The position numbers were made by a program, and so were the translations under genes. Source: Apostichopus japonicus (taxonomy: Eukaryota > Echinodermata > Holothuroidea > Aspidochirotida > Stichopodidae). Taken from it: a DNA stretch of 64,000 bases. The notes under the pieces were generated by a model. It made no database searches. It had not been told where the DNA came from and saw nothing but the letters and a program-made list of their open reading frames with translations. The stretch is taken from NCBI RefSeq assembly GCF_037975245.1, contig NC_092564.1:25103484-25167483 (forward strand). Direction: 5' to 3'. This document shows positions 13,001-28,000 of the stretch, piece by piece; the first letter of the stretch is position 1; each line of letters starts with the position of its first letter.

Positions 13001-16000
13001 GAAAACGCGCCTTAAGTTACGAAACATTTTGAGGTACGTCATGGATTCACAATCTCTGGTCTGTTCTAACCTCCAGTCTGTCCAGATAAGACTAATACGG
13101 ATATCTGAGCATGCACTTAGCACTCCCTGAGTTGAGAATGTAGGCTACGTATGTACCGCTACACTGTTATTAGTACATACCTTCATGCGTTTTCTCGACA
13201 GGAACTGGCCCAGAAACACCAGCAGACGTTTGAGCTGTTGGGTCAAGTTCAACACCGTGTCCTGGAGGACGAGCTGATCCGATGGAAGAGGCAGCAGCAG
13301 TTGGCTGGGATCGGCGGTCCACCCGAGGGTAACCTGGACACCCTCCAGAGCTGGTACGTCCCAAAACTTAAATTAACTTAAACTTAAACTTATATTATAT
13401 TTAATTTTTATATTTAACTATATATTTATAGTTAATTTTTAATTTTAATTTTTTGATTTTTATATATTTTTTTTAACTTTTTATATTTAATGATATTTAA
13501 ATATTTAAGCTATCAATTTTCATATCTGGCCAAAGAATCCCACCCAGTGCTGGTATGCAAAATAATAAAAAGAAAGAAGAAAAATGGACTATGCTAACGG
13601 AGTAGGGTTTAATATGCAATGGGTTCTGTTATCTTTAAGAAACTTACATAAAGTGTTATTTGAACAATGCAACAGGAGGTCCAAAGTGAATCGAGTTTTC
13701 CTTTATCTCCGCGCACCTTCTGTTGATTCGGTAAACAAAAGTCTTTATGAAGAGCACACAGCACAGGATTTCCGTTGCACGTTCATACAGCATTCATGCG
13801 TCACCCCACTGCTATGGAACCTCTTCTCCCTTTTACCTCTTTGAACGCTAAATAAACAATTTAAGGGAAAGAGAAAGATACGTTTTGATGGATTAGAATG
13901 TCTGCTCTGAAAATCTGCATATGTATGTATGTATGCATGTATTTTAGATCCTCCTGCAAGCAGGAACTGGCGAAGAAGCCTCATTGGTTTATCAAAGCCG
14001 CAAGCTGACCGAAGTCAGTCTCTTACATTCATATTTAACATCCATGATTATGAATTGTCATTTGTCAACAATTTTGTAACTGGATGACATACATTAATCT
14101 TGGAGTGACTCGAATCAGGGACCTTATGATTGGAAGGCACCGGCGTTAACCACTGAGCTAACACTCCTAGGTGTTAGCTACTCCTAGGCTAACACTCCTA
14201 GACATATGGTGATTGATTTAGTATGTAGATTATTGAAGAAACTGTCGAGTAAATGCCTTCGATCGGCTGGGATCGTCTCTGCTGGAACCCATAGTTTGAA
14301 TATCCTGCCTCAGTAGTGTATCTATGTGTGGGAGGATCTTAGATATAACCTAATGCTGAGTGATGTAGAAATAGATATTGAATCTCTATTAACTAGACTA
14401 ATTAAACTCCACTTTTCTCTTGTTCCAAATGTTACGTGCTATCAACTCCCCTAGGATGACATTTAACTACATGCAAAATGTGCCCTTTTTCTTGATGGGA
14501 AATAATAACAATTATAATAACTAGCCTTATATAGCACAGACTCCAACAAAAGTAGTTCAATGGGCTCTACGGGGTTCTGGATAAGCAAATACTATAAATA
14601 GAGTTGAGAGAAAAGACAAGTTTTAAGACAGCGCGATTTAATTGAATTATGGAATCTAAAAGACCTAATTTCAACGGGGACAGAGTTCCATAAACGTGGT
14701 GCAGCATTCAGAAAGCTACGGGCAACCTGAAAGATCTTGTACGTGACATTGGAAGCTGAAGTTGAAATTGATAATGCGATACAGGTGGAAGCCCTTTAGA
14801 AACAAGTTAGTGGTGGGTGTTCCATATTAATATGTGATGACTCGACTCACATTGTGTACGTACATTAGCATCGTAAAGAACAAGTCTCTCATAAGTTAGC
14901 GATTACACTGTCATATTGCAAGTTTCGTAGACTCTCGTTTCATGTACTGGTATGTGGCTTCTGTGAATAACTTGGGAAAACCCCCCTCCCCCCACCCCCT
15001 AACCAGGATTTGTTTCATTTTCCATACCATATGCTCAATGTTTTAGTTTATGTTCAAGGTTGCTTTACATTGTTAGTTGTGTCATCAATAAAAAAATAAA
15101 AATAAAAACAAGGATCATGTCAACAATACTACTTTTGGAAACCTTTTCATCTAAGGTTGGAAACAGCAACAACCAAATCGCTTTGATACTAAGAAATATG
15201 CGGGTAAATAATCTTCAGTTCAATATTTGGTTTAAAGAAATCCCTTCTTGTTTCTTTAATTGTCTGCTTTGTATGTTTCCAGTGTGGTTTTCCGACATCT
15301 TAATATTAAGCTTACATATGTCAACATTAATCGTGCATTTTGAAAGAAGTGAAAAGAACAACAACAAAAAACATGACAATTGGAAATTAGAAAAGGTATT
15401 TATCTCTCCAAAGGCCGCCCTTTGTTGTTTCTTTTCCTATTTGTATAGCTCACACACATGTGTGTGTGTGTGAGGTTATGGAGTTTCAGATGTCAAAATT
15501 TTTCAAATTTTTGTCAGTGACTTTTGTCTCTTACTCATTTCATTTGAAAATTTGTGAGCTTGGTTTTGTGGAATTAATCTTTTCCCTCTTTTGCTCGTGA
15601 GAGATCACGAAGCGACGAAAGAATGTAAATTTTTGGTAAGTTTTAGTCGTGCTGCAAACAGAGTGTTTATAGTATTTTGCACACGACACCATTGTTTATT
15701 TCTGCATCGATCGATGGGTTGCGTTGCCAGCCTTCTGTCGAGCTTGGTAAAAGTGATACGGCTAGTATACCCCCCTGTCCTTACGTGGTATGTGCCGTAT
15801 GACATGATGCATCACTTCTCTGTTCCAACTAACTGTTGACTGATTTTATTTCCAAAGTGGTGGTTACTACTTCTATTCAGGAGCTCTGTATTAACATTCT
15901 CCCTTTAGTGATAAACTGAGTGCTGTAACTTTAAATCAACTTAATCAAGTCTGATTTCACGTGACCGAGTCAAAGGACCGTTAGTGTGTGATTCCGTTGC

Positions 16001-19000
16001 ATACAATTAACTCAATGGAAAAGGCCCATCAACTTATGTGTTAAAGTGAAAAGATGGTCGTTTTGACGTTCTTGCGAAGGTCGAAATCAAGAACGATCTG
16101 AACAAGATTTGTGTGTGTGGTTAGATAGTAGATACTTTGTTAATATATATACACTTGACCACTGATACTCAGAGAAAGTGAAAAGATCGCGGAATCAAGC
16201 AACAGAATTGCGAACGAGGAATCAAACAATCTCCCCATGGTCCCCAAGATTTGTGGGTTAGACTAGTCTTATAGTGTAACCTAGTATGGCGGTAGGATGG
16301 AGACCTATTTTCGTGATGTTAGACTAGGGCCTAGCCTAAATTAGATGTAGGCTTAACGCTGTATGTGCATACTGCACGAAAAAACAGGTCGCATGAAAAT
16401 AGGGGAACACCATAATACTATATACTCCGAATGCACTGTCATGCCAAACACCCGGTCGTTTCAGGTAGTGTCTGGAGGGCGGGCGAGTTATAAAAATCGT
16501 TGCCACCTAAATTTAGGTGCCAAGTAGTTTCTTTCATTGAGACACACTTGTCCAAATTATGATAAATATGACATGAGCTACTACTGTGCCTTTAATATGG
16601 TGCTCTAGCTCTTTGTAAAATATAAATGGCTGTTTGGTTCCTTGCCATTTCTCTGTCTGTGACTAGATTGTCACTGCTCTATTGACAACAATTCCATGGT
16701 TGAATAGCATGTGACACATTTCAGTTGAAATTAGCACCATGGGATTTTCCCCTTTTTGAGAGTTCTGTTGAAACCCAGCCTGGATTCAACTTCGTGCCGA
16801 GCTCTACTTTCAATTTCCATTACATTGGCAAATAAAAAGGGAAACCGTTTTTTTCCTGGAAGATGTGGGGAAAATTTGACAGCCCACAATCGTTCCTTTA
16901 AATCGTCCGATATGTTTTGTTTCAAACTTGACCATTGTTTCACCCGAATGAACAACATTACCTCTATCTGACACAAGTTTTCCTATTTTTATTTTTCTTT
17001 CTCATCCACACACACATCTTGATATGGTACAGGTTTCTTTATTGAGTAATACCTTTTGGCTTGTGGGATTCAATGGCTTTTGAAAATTGTAATGACTTAC
17101 ATCTCTGCTGTTGTTAATAAGGTTGGTTGAGTTCTATAGAACTGTACCAGGAATCATGTGTAAGGTGAGGTCAGCTGGAGGGGGTGGGGGGGGTGATGCA
17201 TTGGTGGGTAGTGGGTCTACAGTGGGAATGCAGTTAAGGGTGGCATAGGTTATTAGCACACTCGAAAATTGACTATTCCGTAGTTACAGTAGGCAGCATG
17301 CTGACTTAGACAATCTCATGTTTCCCGTTTATGTGAGAGTTTTTACTAAATTTTGAAGAGAAAAAATGTCTGGTCACAAAAATTCTGAGGGATACATTGG
17401 ATTTGTCAATCACTTGCTGGTTAACCATCATTAATTGAACAAAAAAAAACACATGATGGTGTCATTGTGTGTGATGGTGTCATGATGGTGTGATGGTGGT
17501 GTGATGATGGGATGATGGTGTCATGGGGTCTCTCTTATATTTGAGGGATGTTAAGTACAGTACGTTGGATGCAATTGTCAACCAAAGCCCAATAAGCTGT
17601 TTTACAGTAATGGATAACAAAATATATATGATAATTATCAAGATAAAATCTTAATTCTGCTCAGTGGAGGATTGAGCAGTCAATGATATCTCCTCAATGG
17701 AATTCTGCCGAGAACGCATGCTGACCCCTTTGTCATGTATCAGATATTATTGAAAAATCAATATATTAAATTATGATATAACAATTTGAACATTCCAATT
17801 AGACTGGCTTTCTGAACAGTATTGACCTACTTTACACACTGATAATGTCTGATACATGATAAAGGGGTCAGCATGCGTTCTCGGCATCATTTTGAGAAGA
17901 TTTAAAACTGTGATTTGGGGCCAAAATTTGCAAAAAACATATTGGGTATATAAAGCCTTACAAAATGATCAAATTTGGGCGAAAATTTGAGGTTTTCAAA
18001 TTTCAGTCTTAATTTCTATAAATCACGTTCCATCGAGAGCGCTGAGCTTCGTGCCACAGTGCTACAATGTTATCATCAGTTTGTTAGATTTGATGGATCC
18101 AGGTAAAAGTGCAGTAGTACTTCTTCCATTGTCCTGTACAAACATATGAATATATATATTAATATCATATGGTAACAGCTGTCGATATTTTTCTTCTTTC
18201 TTTCTTTCTCTCTTGCAGGTGCGAAGAACTGGCCGAAATTATCTGGCAAAACAGACAACAGATCAAAAGGGTAGAACTTCTGAGACAACAGCTCCCTATC
18301 AATATGCATAGTCTTGACTTGTTGCCCGAGTTGGACAACAAGATTACAACCTTGCTGTCAACTTTGGTTACAAGGTACGGTGTTAACTACTATTGCATTT
18401 GCAAGCATCAAGTATTGATTTTCTTTTTATAACTTTTTATTTTATTTTATTTTATTTTATTTTATTTTATTTTATTTTATTTTATTTTATTTTATTTTAT
18501 TTTATTTTATTTTATTTTATTTTATTTTATTTTATTTTATTTTATTTTATTTTATTTTATTTTATTTTATTTTATTTTATTTTATTTTATTTTATTTTAT
18601 TTTATTTTATTTTATTTTATTTTATTTTATTTTATTTTATTTTATTTTATTTATTTATTTTTATTTTTTACTTTATTTTAATTTTTTTTTAAATTAAAAA
18701 AAAATGATTATTCAGATGTAGATTTGGAAATGGCTTTATCAGTTTTCATCAGATTTTCAGATCCATTGAGTAGTTCACTGCCCTGGGAAACGGAGTGTGA
18801 AAATGCCGTAGAGATTCTTTCTTGTTTTCTCAGTGATGATTGTGAAACTTTTCACAGCATGGTATTTCTGTGAGCTAGAAATTTGTTTGCTTTTTTAGTA
18901 GTCTTGCTTTTACATTGGAATTATGAAATGTTTGAAAGGTAAAGTTTCTTAATTGTTTTGTTTAATTTTTTTTTTTTCTTCTATTTTTTTTTTTCTTTCT

Positions 19001-22000
19001 TGGCAGCACCTTTATAATTGAAAAGCAACCTCCACAAGTTTTGAAGAAAGAAACCAGATTTTCAGCGTCAGTAAGGTACTGTACCGGTAGTTCCAAAGAA
19101 AAAATTAATATAAGGATGTCTTGGATCAAATATTCTATTACTTAATATTTAGAGAGAGTCAGGTGTCGTCATTAGCACCAGTACAAAAATTATACCAAGA
19201 TGCTGGTTTTTTTTATTTGCATTATTGATGAATTTATTCATTCTTTTATTACTTTAAAAGAGTAGTTGTTCAATAAACCAAACAGAAATGTGAAGATATT
19301 TGAAAACAAACGAGTAACTCTCCTCTCTTGGACAGGAGTTAACCAAATAATAACGTTTTGATATAATGAAGGCCCAAACTTTCATTCAGTAGATCAGACT
19401 GCTTGAAGCATCATCCTATTTAGTGTTGAGAATTGCAGCCCCCAAAATTCACATTGTCCCATCCTCCCCACTCTCCTACCCCACTCCCACCACACCTCCA
19501 CTCCCCCCTCTTTAATACCTCTGTTTCAGCCTTGGCTAGGTAAGTAATTTACTATCCACCCAATCACACCTATAGTTTTATGACGTTTTGAATTGTGTAG
19601 AAGACAACGCTTATACACGATGGCATGAGTTCATAACTTCTGTGTTGTTTTTACAGATTATTGGTCGGAGGGAAACTAAACGTTCACATGACACCACCAC
19701 AAGTAAAAGCTACCATTATAAGGTAAATTTGACTTAATATTAAGGACTGACCAAACCCAGCCCAAACTCACCATTTACAGGTGGTCGCTGTTGCCCTCAT
19801 TTATCATGAATGAAAAACCAAAAATTCAAAAGGAGTTTTCTGGAGATTCTAATTGCTCATAAGTTCTTTTCCAAAACTTAATAGTTCTTAAAAACATAAA
19901 CATGTTTCCAAAATGGAGAGGAAAGCTGCCTTGCGGGGTGGCAGTAAAGTAATAATAGAAGTTTTCAATGCAGCCTCCCCATTATTCAGCATTCCAGTAT
20001 AATTGGAGACTAATGCTGTCATAAGTAGGGAGTGACTGCCTCAATGTCTAATGTTACTCACAATTTCACAATACAGGAACCATCAACCCCCTCCCCACTC
20101 CCCACTCCCCCAAAAACATGAAAGTGAAAGAAAATGAACTGAATACTTCCCTTTCACTCTAAGGATTTTTTAATTGAAGGAAAAACTTTTGTGCAAAATT
20201 TCCAAACAATTTTTTTTGAACCATTTTTGTTTTTCTTCTGGTGCCTTTTCTAACCGTTTATTCCATCGTGTCAGTATCGTGTTATCTTGCTGATGAAACA
20301 GTTCACCTCGTTTCAATACATATACAGTTTGATTCTCTTTGTAGCATTTCACGTATCTCGAAGTAGATCAGAGGGTGTTCGGCCACCTCTGTCGTAAACG
20401 TCACCGAATACTATCAATCTATAACTTGTTGCTCTTTCTCTTTCTGATAACGTTTCCTTGCAGTGAGAGCCAAGCCAAGGCTTTACTAAAGAATGAAAGC
20501 GCCAACATGAAGTGAGTACCACCCACTACACTGGTCGTTGACTTCTAGATTTGGCTCATGATGTCACACATCGGATGTGATGTTTTGTCCGTTCCCTAAC
20601 AGTTGTTTGTTAGGCTTTTGTTATTTGTTAATTTGTTTCATTAAAGATGACTAGTAACTTAACGCAATAGGGGAACTACTTAATGGTTATTTTGCTGGAA
20701 GACAGATCCTCCAATTATTGGCCACCTCAGCGAGTTTTACTTTCCTTGTTTGTGAATGTAATTTCGCGCCCGATAGTAGTAAAACGGGACATGGAGCATA
20801 CTTTATAGTTTGCGGTCAAGTTAGGTGTGGTGTGGTGAGGTGTTGCTTAACAGTAAGAAAAGATGTCTCAAGGATAGCAAAAAAGAAAGTTAGTTGACAG
20901 CTAGCAATAATTGCCACCACACCCCCTTGTTGCAACTATTGCAAGCTGTAATGCAATTCTGTTGCAGTGTGAAGCAATACCTGATAGTGGTGTGTCCATG
21001 TGTCTGTCTGTCTCTCTGACTTTGGTGTGTGTTTGTTTCTGGCTCTGTGTTTGTCTGTGCTATTTGCAACACCATGTATAGTATTTGCTATCACACAACA
21101 TGCCAGTCTCATATAATGTAATCTACACCGAACCAGTTTGAACTCCAGTGGCCCCTCATTTTGACTTGTTTAGGGTCACCCCGAAATCTTTTCAATAATG
21201 TGGAGGGACGGAAAGGAGACAACAGTGAAATATCGTTCGGAGCCTTCAAAGCGGCTACGCGAACTTCAAGCACTAAATTATTTCCTAATTATCATCTTCT
21301 GTGTTGAAGACAAAAAGAATGACAAAAGTGTCTTAACAGGTTTTGGTAAAATGAGCTTGTCTCTCTGGTGGTGTTCTATGTTGGTCTTGATGCATTTAGT
21401 CTCACTAAGTAGTAAATTTGACTTGTGTTTGAATCATAGGCGTAGGAACCTAATTTGATTTGGGGGGCTGTAACGACTTGCCCGAAAAATATAACCAAAA
21501 GTTTTCGCACGTTCAACATGTTAATGTGCATATCATATAGGCATGAATCGGTTATTACATCGCATGCCAATAACATACAATCATTTTCCGTGTTATTACC
21601 CTTCCAAATTGGTTACTATTATTGGGGAAGTTGTTAAAATAATAATGATGATAATAATATAAGTTTAACCATTGAAAAACACATTGCAAATTATTCTTCT
21701 TTCAGTAGGTGCCCGAAAAATTCTCAGCATATTGCCGGAATTTTCACAAAAAGTTTTGGTTGGGGGGACTGCAGCCCCCCGCCTCCTATGCCTATTGTTT
21801 GAATAACCTCAGTGTAGGAGTACTTTTAGTAGCTCCAAACACCTCGGTGTAGGAGTACTTTCAGTAGCTCGAAACTCCTCAATTCAGGAGTATTTCAGTA
21901 GCTCGATACACATCAAGGCAGGGGGGTACTTTCAGTAGCTGGAAACACACGTCGAGTATTCCATCTTTTGTTTTTCTTTCCTGTGCAGTGAAACTAGTGG

Positions 22001-25000
22001 AGATATCCTGAATAATTGTGGCGTAATGGAATACCACAAGGACACAGGGGTGCTGAATGTCACATTTAGAAATATGGTACGTAGTGGTCTTGTAGTCTGT
22101 ACGAATGAGAACCGTAGGTGTAACCGTACCTGGCCTCTTTTTTGTTACTTCTCACCCTCTGTGCACTTTTGCGCAACAATTCCTTTTTTATCCCTTACTG
22201 AATTTCCTCTTTAATCTGACAGTCCTTATTAATGAATATTACTACCTAGTATGTTTAACAAGTCAGGAAAAAAGTTTTAAAAAAAACCTTCGCCGTTTTT
22301 CATGGTCAAATCATAACGTCCTGGATTTTCGTTTTCTGATCTGTTACGGTCTTGCCACACTGTACGGATGAATTCCTACTTTCAATTTTTCCGAAAGATG
22401 GAAACGAAAGTGTCCTGCTGTATTTTCACTAGACCGTAGACTAATTCAAATAGACGTTTTCTAAAAGTTCATGCTAGGTTATATATTTGTGAAGGTCAGA
22501 TGTCGGTCACAACTGGAATTTGTTAATCTCCGTCCATAGCATCCCTTTTTCCCCTCTCTCTTACTACTATTCAATCGTCGGTGCCACTGATTCATCGGTG
22601 GGACCCATTCATTAATCCGTTGTCCATAACACGAGTATGCAATGACATTCTTCTGATGCCAAAGTTCTTGTCAATATTTACAGACAATAAAACCATAGTG
22701 AGGAAGGTTAGCTATGATTATTATTTTGCTATATTTTATTTGTTTTCACACTTGTTTGTTTACAGTCACTTAAGAGGATCCGAAGGGCAGACAGACGGGG
22801 GTCAGAGGTCAGTGACTCATCGTTTTCTTTCCATGACTTTTAAAACAAATCAATTCTGAAATAGCAGAGTAATGTCCATGTAAATAAACTAAAATATTTA
22901 CTAAATAAAATCAAATGTTTTACTTGTTTAGACACAGAGACACTTGCATGTAAACAGGTGTTATTAATGAAAATTAGCATTTCTGTTTGTTAATTCTTTG
23001 AATTTTTATTATTTTTTTTATCTTTCTTTTACTTTTTTTTTCTTTTCTTGTAAGCATTAACCCCTCATTACAACACATTTTTTTCCAAATTTGCTAGTTG
23101 CACAACTCAATCAAGTTACACCAGAAGTTGAAATGCTTATATGTAATCAATAAAACCAGACTGCCTAGTAAAACATTGTCCGACACTCACAAAGTTTACT
23201 ATGAACATGTAACAACATAGAAACCGTTACTACCGAAACATTTCCATTGTTTATTTGTTTGAACGGGAAATCATTGTGTAGGGCTTCAGGCAGAGGAAAC
23301 AGTGTATATAGTTTTTGCTGTTTTTCTCAGTGAAGAGGATCTATAGGTTGTTTACTGCATATGATTGTGGTCACAGAGAGAAACATAAGGTGTATTTTAG
23401 TGCTTATCTCTACTTAAGTATTCCTCTTTGTTAAGAGGAAGTAGCCACTCAGGAAGAGAGGGCCTTTCACTTGCAATTTTCCATGTTTTTTAGTTTTTGT
23501 TAGATTCGTAGTTCTTGTATCTTGTGCCATCAAATTTGTTGATGGCCACAAACTTTAGCCGAGTGGAAAAAGCAGATTTTGTGGTTGTTTGCAAACATGC
23601 ACAAAAAAGGTCACCTTTCAAGTTTGAACTTGGGGTTATTTAATGCTACTGTGAAAGTGAATGTAAGAACCGTTGGGGTTGGTCAACTTTTCTGACCAAT
23701 TGTCTCTTGTTGAAAAACAGAGCTTGCTTTTGGGCTTTGGTTTCTTGCTTTTGAAAGAGAAGTATATCTTCTCAGAAATGCTGTAGAGATGTTATATTGG
23801 TGAAAGATAAATGTTGATACCATGGAAATACCGTCTAGCATCCTTAGTGACCGACAAAAGCCTTGGATTGGCGGTGTTTTTCACAGTCCTTTTATGAGAA
23901 ACAAATCCATAACTATATAGAAAAAGATTTGTGAGTTTGTTTGTGCAATGCGAGCATCTTTACGGCATTTGGTACGGGATATTGTGTTGTAAGCCGTACT
24001 TTCATGTCATGCTTCAAAGCACTGGTACTGACAGTATGACCATTACAAACCGATATCCTGGTTCTATTACATAAAGGTTCGGAACTGTTCATACTGTCAG
24101 TACAAGTGCTTGGAAGCATGATATGAGGGGGGACAGTATAGCGGGGACACTAACATCTAAAAATTGTCCGAAAATGGCTGTCAAGTTATTGAAAACATTC
24201 CTAGTAACCTTGGTTTCATATGCCAGTTGGGAGAAGGGCGGCAATTCACCGTTAAGATATTAAGTACACCCCCCACCCCCCTCCCCACCCCAAAGAAAGG
24301 CAGGGGGGATTTGGAACAATGCTGTAGAAAATGACACACAGGTAACATTCAGCATGTCTGACCGTATTGTTACTAACCTCTTGTAACTGTCGGACAAAGG
24401 TTTCATGATATTTTTGGACCTAATTTTTATGTCCACAGTTTGTTACCGAGGAGAAGTTCACAGTTTTGTTCCAGTCCCAGTTTAAAGTTTCCAGCGGCGA
24501 GCTTGTCTTCCATGTCAGGGTAAGAAACATTTAACTCTGATCGTCTCGTTATTCTTGAAACATCGGGTCCTGTCTCTGGTTAAAAGAAAAGATGTTTCTT
24601 TTGAATTTTGAATTTATTAAATCAGCTGGTTGGTTGTGTTTGTAGAATGACTATTCTTTCTATTAGGTGAAACTGTTGTGTGTAGATGGATCTTTGTGTG
24701 TGGATCATGTGATTAACTACTCCCTTTGATTTTACATGTGGGGTGTCTATTAGTTTGTCCGGTTAGTCGCTTTAATAGTTGGCTGGGTTTTTTTCATGTT
24801 CAGGTAAAGGTTGTGAATGTTGGTTTAGTTGTTTTCTGGAACAGAAAACCGTCATTGGTTTATATCAAATGGGTTACTGCTAACTTTAGGCCGAAACAAG
24901 GGAAATGCAAAATTGATTATGATACGTAACAGACCACTGCTATTAATCAGTGGATCACCCCTTTAAAAAAGGCCCTTTAATCTGCCACTTTATAAAAGGC

Positions 25001-28000
25001 CCAAAGATCATTATTTAATGGTCAGCGTTGTTCAGAAATAATACAAAGTTAATGGAAGCATGAAGAAGTGTCATCTCCTCAATTCACATTTATAAAATGA
25101 GATTACAAACTTGACTATTATAAGCTGGATTTATGCTGTTTTAGGGAATTTCAGTCGCTACTCAATAAGCACAGCTGAGGGATGGTCTTATTGTATTGAT
25201 ACTTGGGTCAAAGGTTATCTGACTGTCTTGCCCGGGGGGGGGGGGAGGATCGTTATGACAGAATCACCTTTAAAGAGGACATAGACAATTTTCAAAAAAT
25301 TCAAAAGACATATTTGATGATTATTTTAATCAATGTCTGTTCACCTTTGATAGTTAACGTCACTCATATGAAGCTCTTGGGAGGTCAGCAGTATAGCTAC
25401 AAAATATGCTAGATGGTCATATAATGGCCACTCGCAGGCAAACTTCAACAGTTATTTCCAAGCATTTCCAATAACTGAGAATGTTGACTCCATAGTTAAC
25501 CACTCCTCTGTTTCTGAACCCGAATATCAGAAACCTTTTAGAAAAGTCCTTTTGAATGTTTCTCTTTGAACAATTGGTAGCTTGGTATCAATTGGGAGGG
25601 GGGGGAATAGTGATTGTAAGAGAGATAGTGGGGGGGGAGGGGGTGTGTGAGTGGAGGTGCCCATTAATGTACTGTTGGCTGATTGGACTTTGTTGTAAAT
25701 TTTGTATTGCACTTCAAGGGTTGTTACTAGACAGACATGTGTTACAATAAACATTGTTAACGTTTATCCAATTACTGAAAAAAATGTAAGAAATATTTAT
25801 ATTGAAGGGGAAATACACTGTGTTTAAGACTGCTAATAGTGAGGGAGTGCTTGACCAACTGAGCTATCCAATGATGATTTAGTTATGGCAATTCCTTAAC
25901 TTAATCTACAATGTTAATTATTACTAAATTGCTATCATTGTTGTCTGCCATTAATTAAGTGAAGTTAGAGACAAAAGTATTTCTTCATGTATAGTATACA
26001 TTTATGCATTTATTTCTCTCTCATGTTGATATGAATATGTCTTTATTGATGTCATCCCAACCCCCCTCCCCTTTTCCCCCTCCCTCAACCCATCTTCTGA
26101 TATTTATCGTGAATTTGAAATGATAAACACAGAAATATGTACCCATTTGCCTCTGCATTCTGAACATCGCTAAATGGGCCAACTAGTCACCATGCCGTTA
26201 GCTCACATATTAGCATGTATTCAAGCTAAGCTCTGCCGACATTTTGTAGTGTTCATGCTCTTACTATGGTGGTTTGATGGCTAATCATAAATAACTTTTG
26301 TTTACACTGCTGGTAAAGAACTGCAAAAAAAGAAAAATGAAAAAAAAAAATTAAGGGAGGTATTTTACAACACACTAAAAGAAACTTTGCATTCATAAGA
26401 TTCTGCACACACATTTTCTTTTTTTGTTTTTTTTCTTGCCACTTGCCACAAAAATGTCAGATTTTTTACTCCCTCGTCCCTTTTTCTTAAACTTAATTCT
26501 GACAAAAAATAGGTTTTGACTTCCAGAAAATACCGATGAGAAGAAAGAAAAGCCAGGAAGAAATAAAAGAAGAAACAAAAAATAGAGAAAAATCAAATAA
26601 ATTTTGTTTGCCACATTTGTATAAACTTTCTGAAAAAGCTCTGTAAGAGGTTTCGGGGATTGATTTCAATTTTGTGATATTTTGTTGTAGAATCTGCAAA
26701 GAGTGTTAAATTGTGTTATCATATCTGGATGGAAGAAATTACAGGTTAGAGAGTGAAGTTTGTGAAGGAAGATAATCAATTCATGTTTCATCATTTTTAA
26801 CCTAGTCTCAACCTAGTCTCATTCTCCCGTTGTAGAAAATACACGAGCATGAAATAGTCTGACGGTTTGTCGCTCAAAAGGTATCACAGAGATGTTTCTG
26901 AACTCGCAATAACAACAAAAATGTTTAGCACTCCTGCTAAAAATCTGCAAAGCTTTGATAGGATCTGTACCTGGGGACTTGCCTAATCTGCATGTATCAC
27001 TTTGGGCTGAAGCTACTAGGGCTAATAACCAACTGATTATACTAAATGGCACAAGAAGGAGAAGAAGAAGTCCATCTCATAGTTTGTGTGGAATTGATTT
27101 ATTAAAGGGCTTGAATCCTGTCAAAAAGATCCTGTTGTGAAAATATGTACTGGATTGATAGAAATGGGATGGATATGAAAATGTAACAACCATCCTTAAA
27201 GATTGCTGAGGCGAATTGAACAAAACCTCTCCCAAAATCAAACACTTTTCTTTATAATTGCCTACTGTTCTTACCAACAATTAACTGAGAATATGCCTTT
27301 TGTCATAGTAATTAGAAGTCAATACAGAATTATTTGATGGTTACTGGTGCTTCAAATAGATGACTTATTAACATGTTGTTATAAAAAGCAGGAAAAGAAA
27401 AGAGATGCCATCAATTTCTGCATTAATCATTATGACTGGCTCTGAAAAGATACTGTAATTAATTTATTCTGTCTAGAGGAACTTTTTGGTGGGATCTAAT
27501 TATAAAAAATATATAAATAAATTTATGAAGAGGCTATGTTATCAATTTTCCAATGAATCTATTAACTGTCTTAAATATGAAATCCCTCGCCCCCCCTCCT
27601 CCCTGACACCCCTTGTGTATACTCAGTCCAAAACATCCATCAACCACAAACTAGACAGGGCGAGGAAACAAAATAACTACGCTTCTATGCAGTGACCGTA
27701 TCTGATACGTTGGAAGCAATAATCGGACCGATTTTAATTTTGTTTGCTATAGTTGTTTCTAATTAATATTATTTTATCTTTAATTATAATGACTACTACT
27801 ACTACCATCAATCATCAAAAATCTTTTTGCACAGCTGTTTTCCTCTCATTTTTGGCTGCAGTTACTCTAAACCAGTTATTTATTTAGTACTATTATTACT
27901 TTTTTTTATTTTTTGTTGTTTTTGCTTTCATCTTTTCTTTGATCCCTCAGACCCTATCACTTCCCGTTGTGGTGGTGTCCCATGGTAATCAAGAATGCAA

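Noticed and set aside
14102-14167. Functional tRNA gene
   Set aside because: A box and acceptor pairing are good, but length is 66 nt, the T-stem does not pair and the B box is degraded, so it was kept only as a tRNA-derived repeat.
18393-18692. 99-residue frame rich in FILFYF
   Set aside because: Translation of the TTTAT microsatellite, not a gene.
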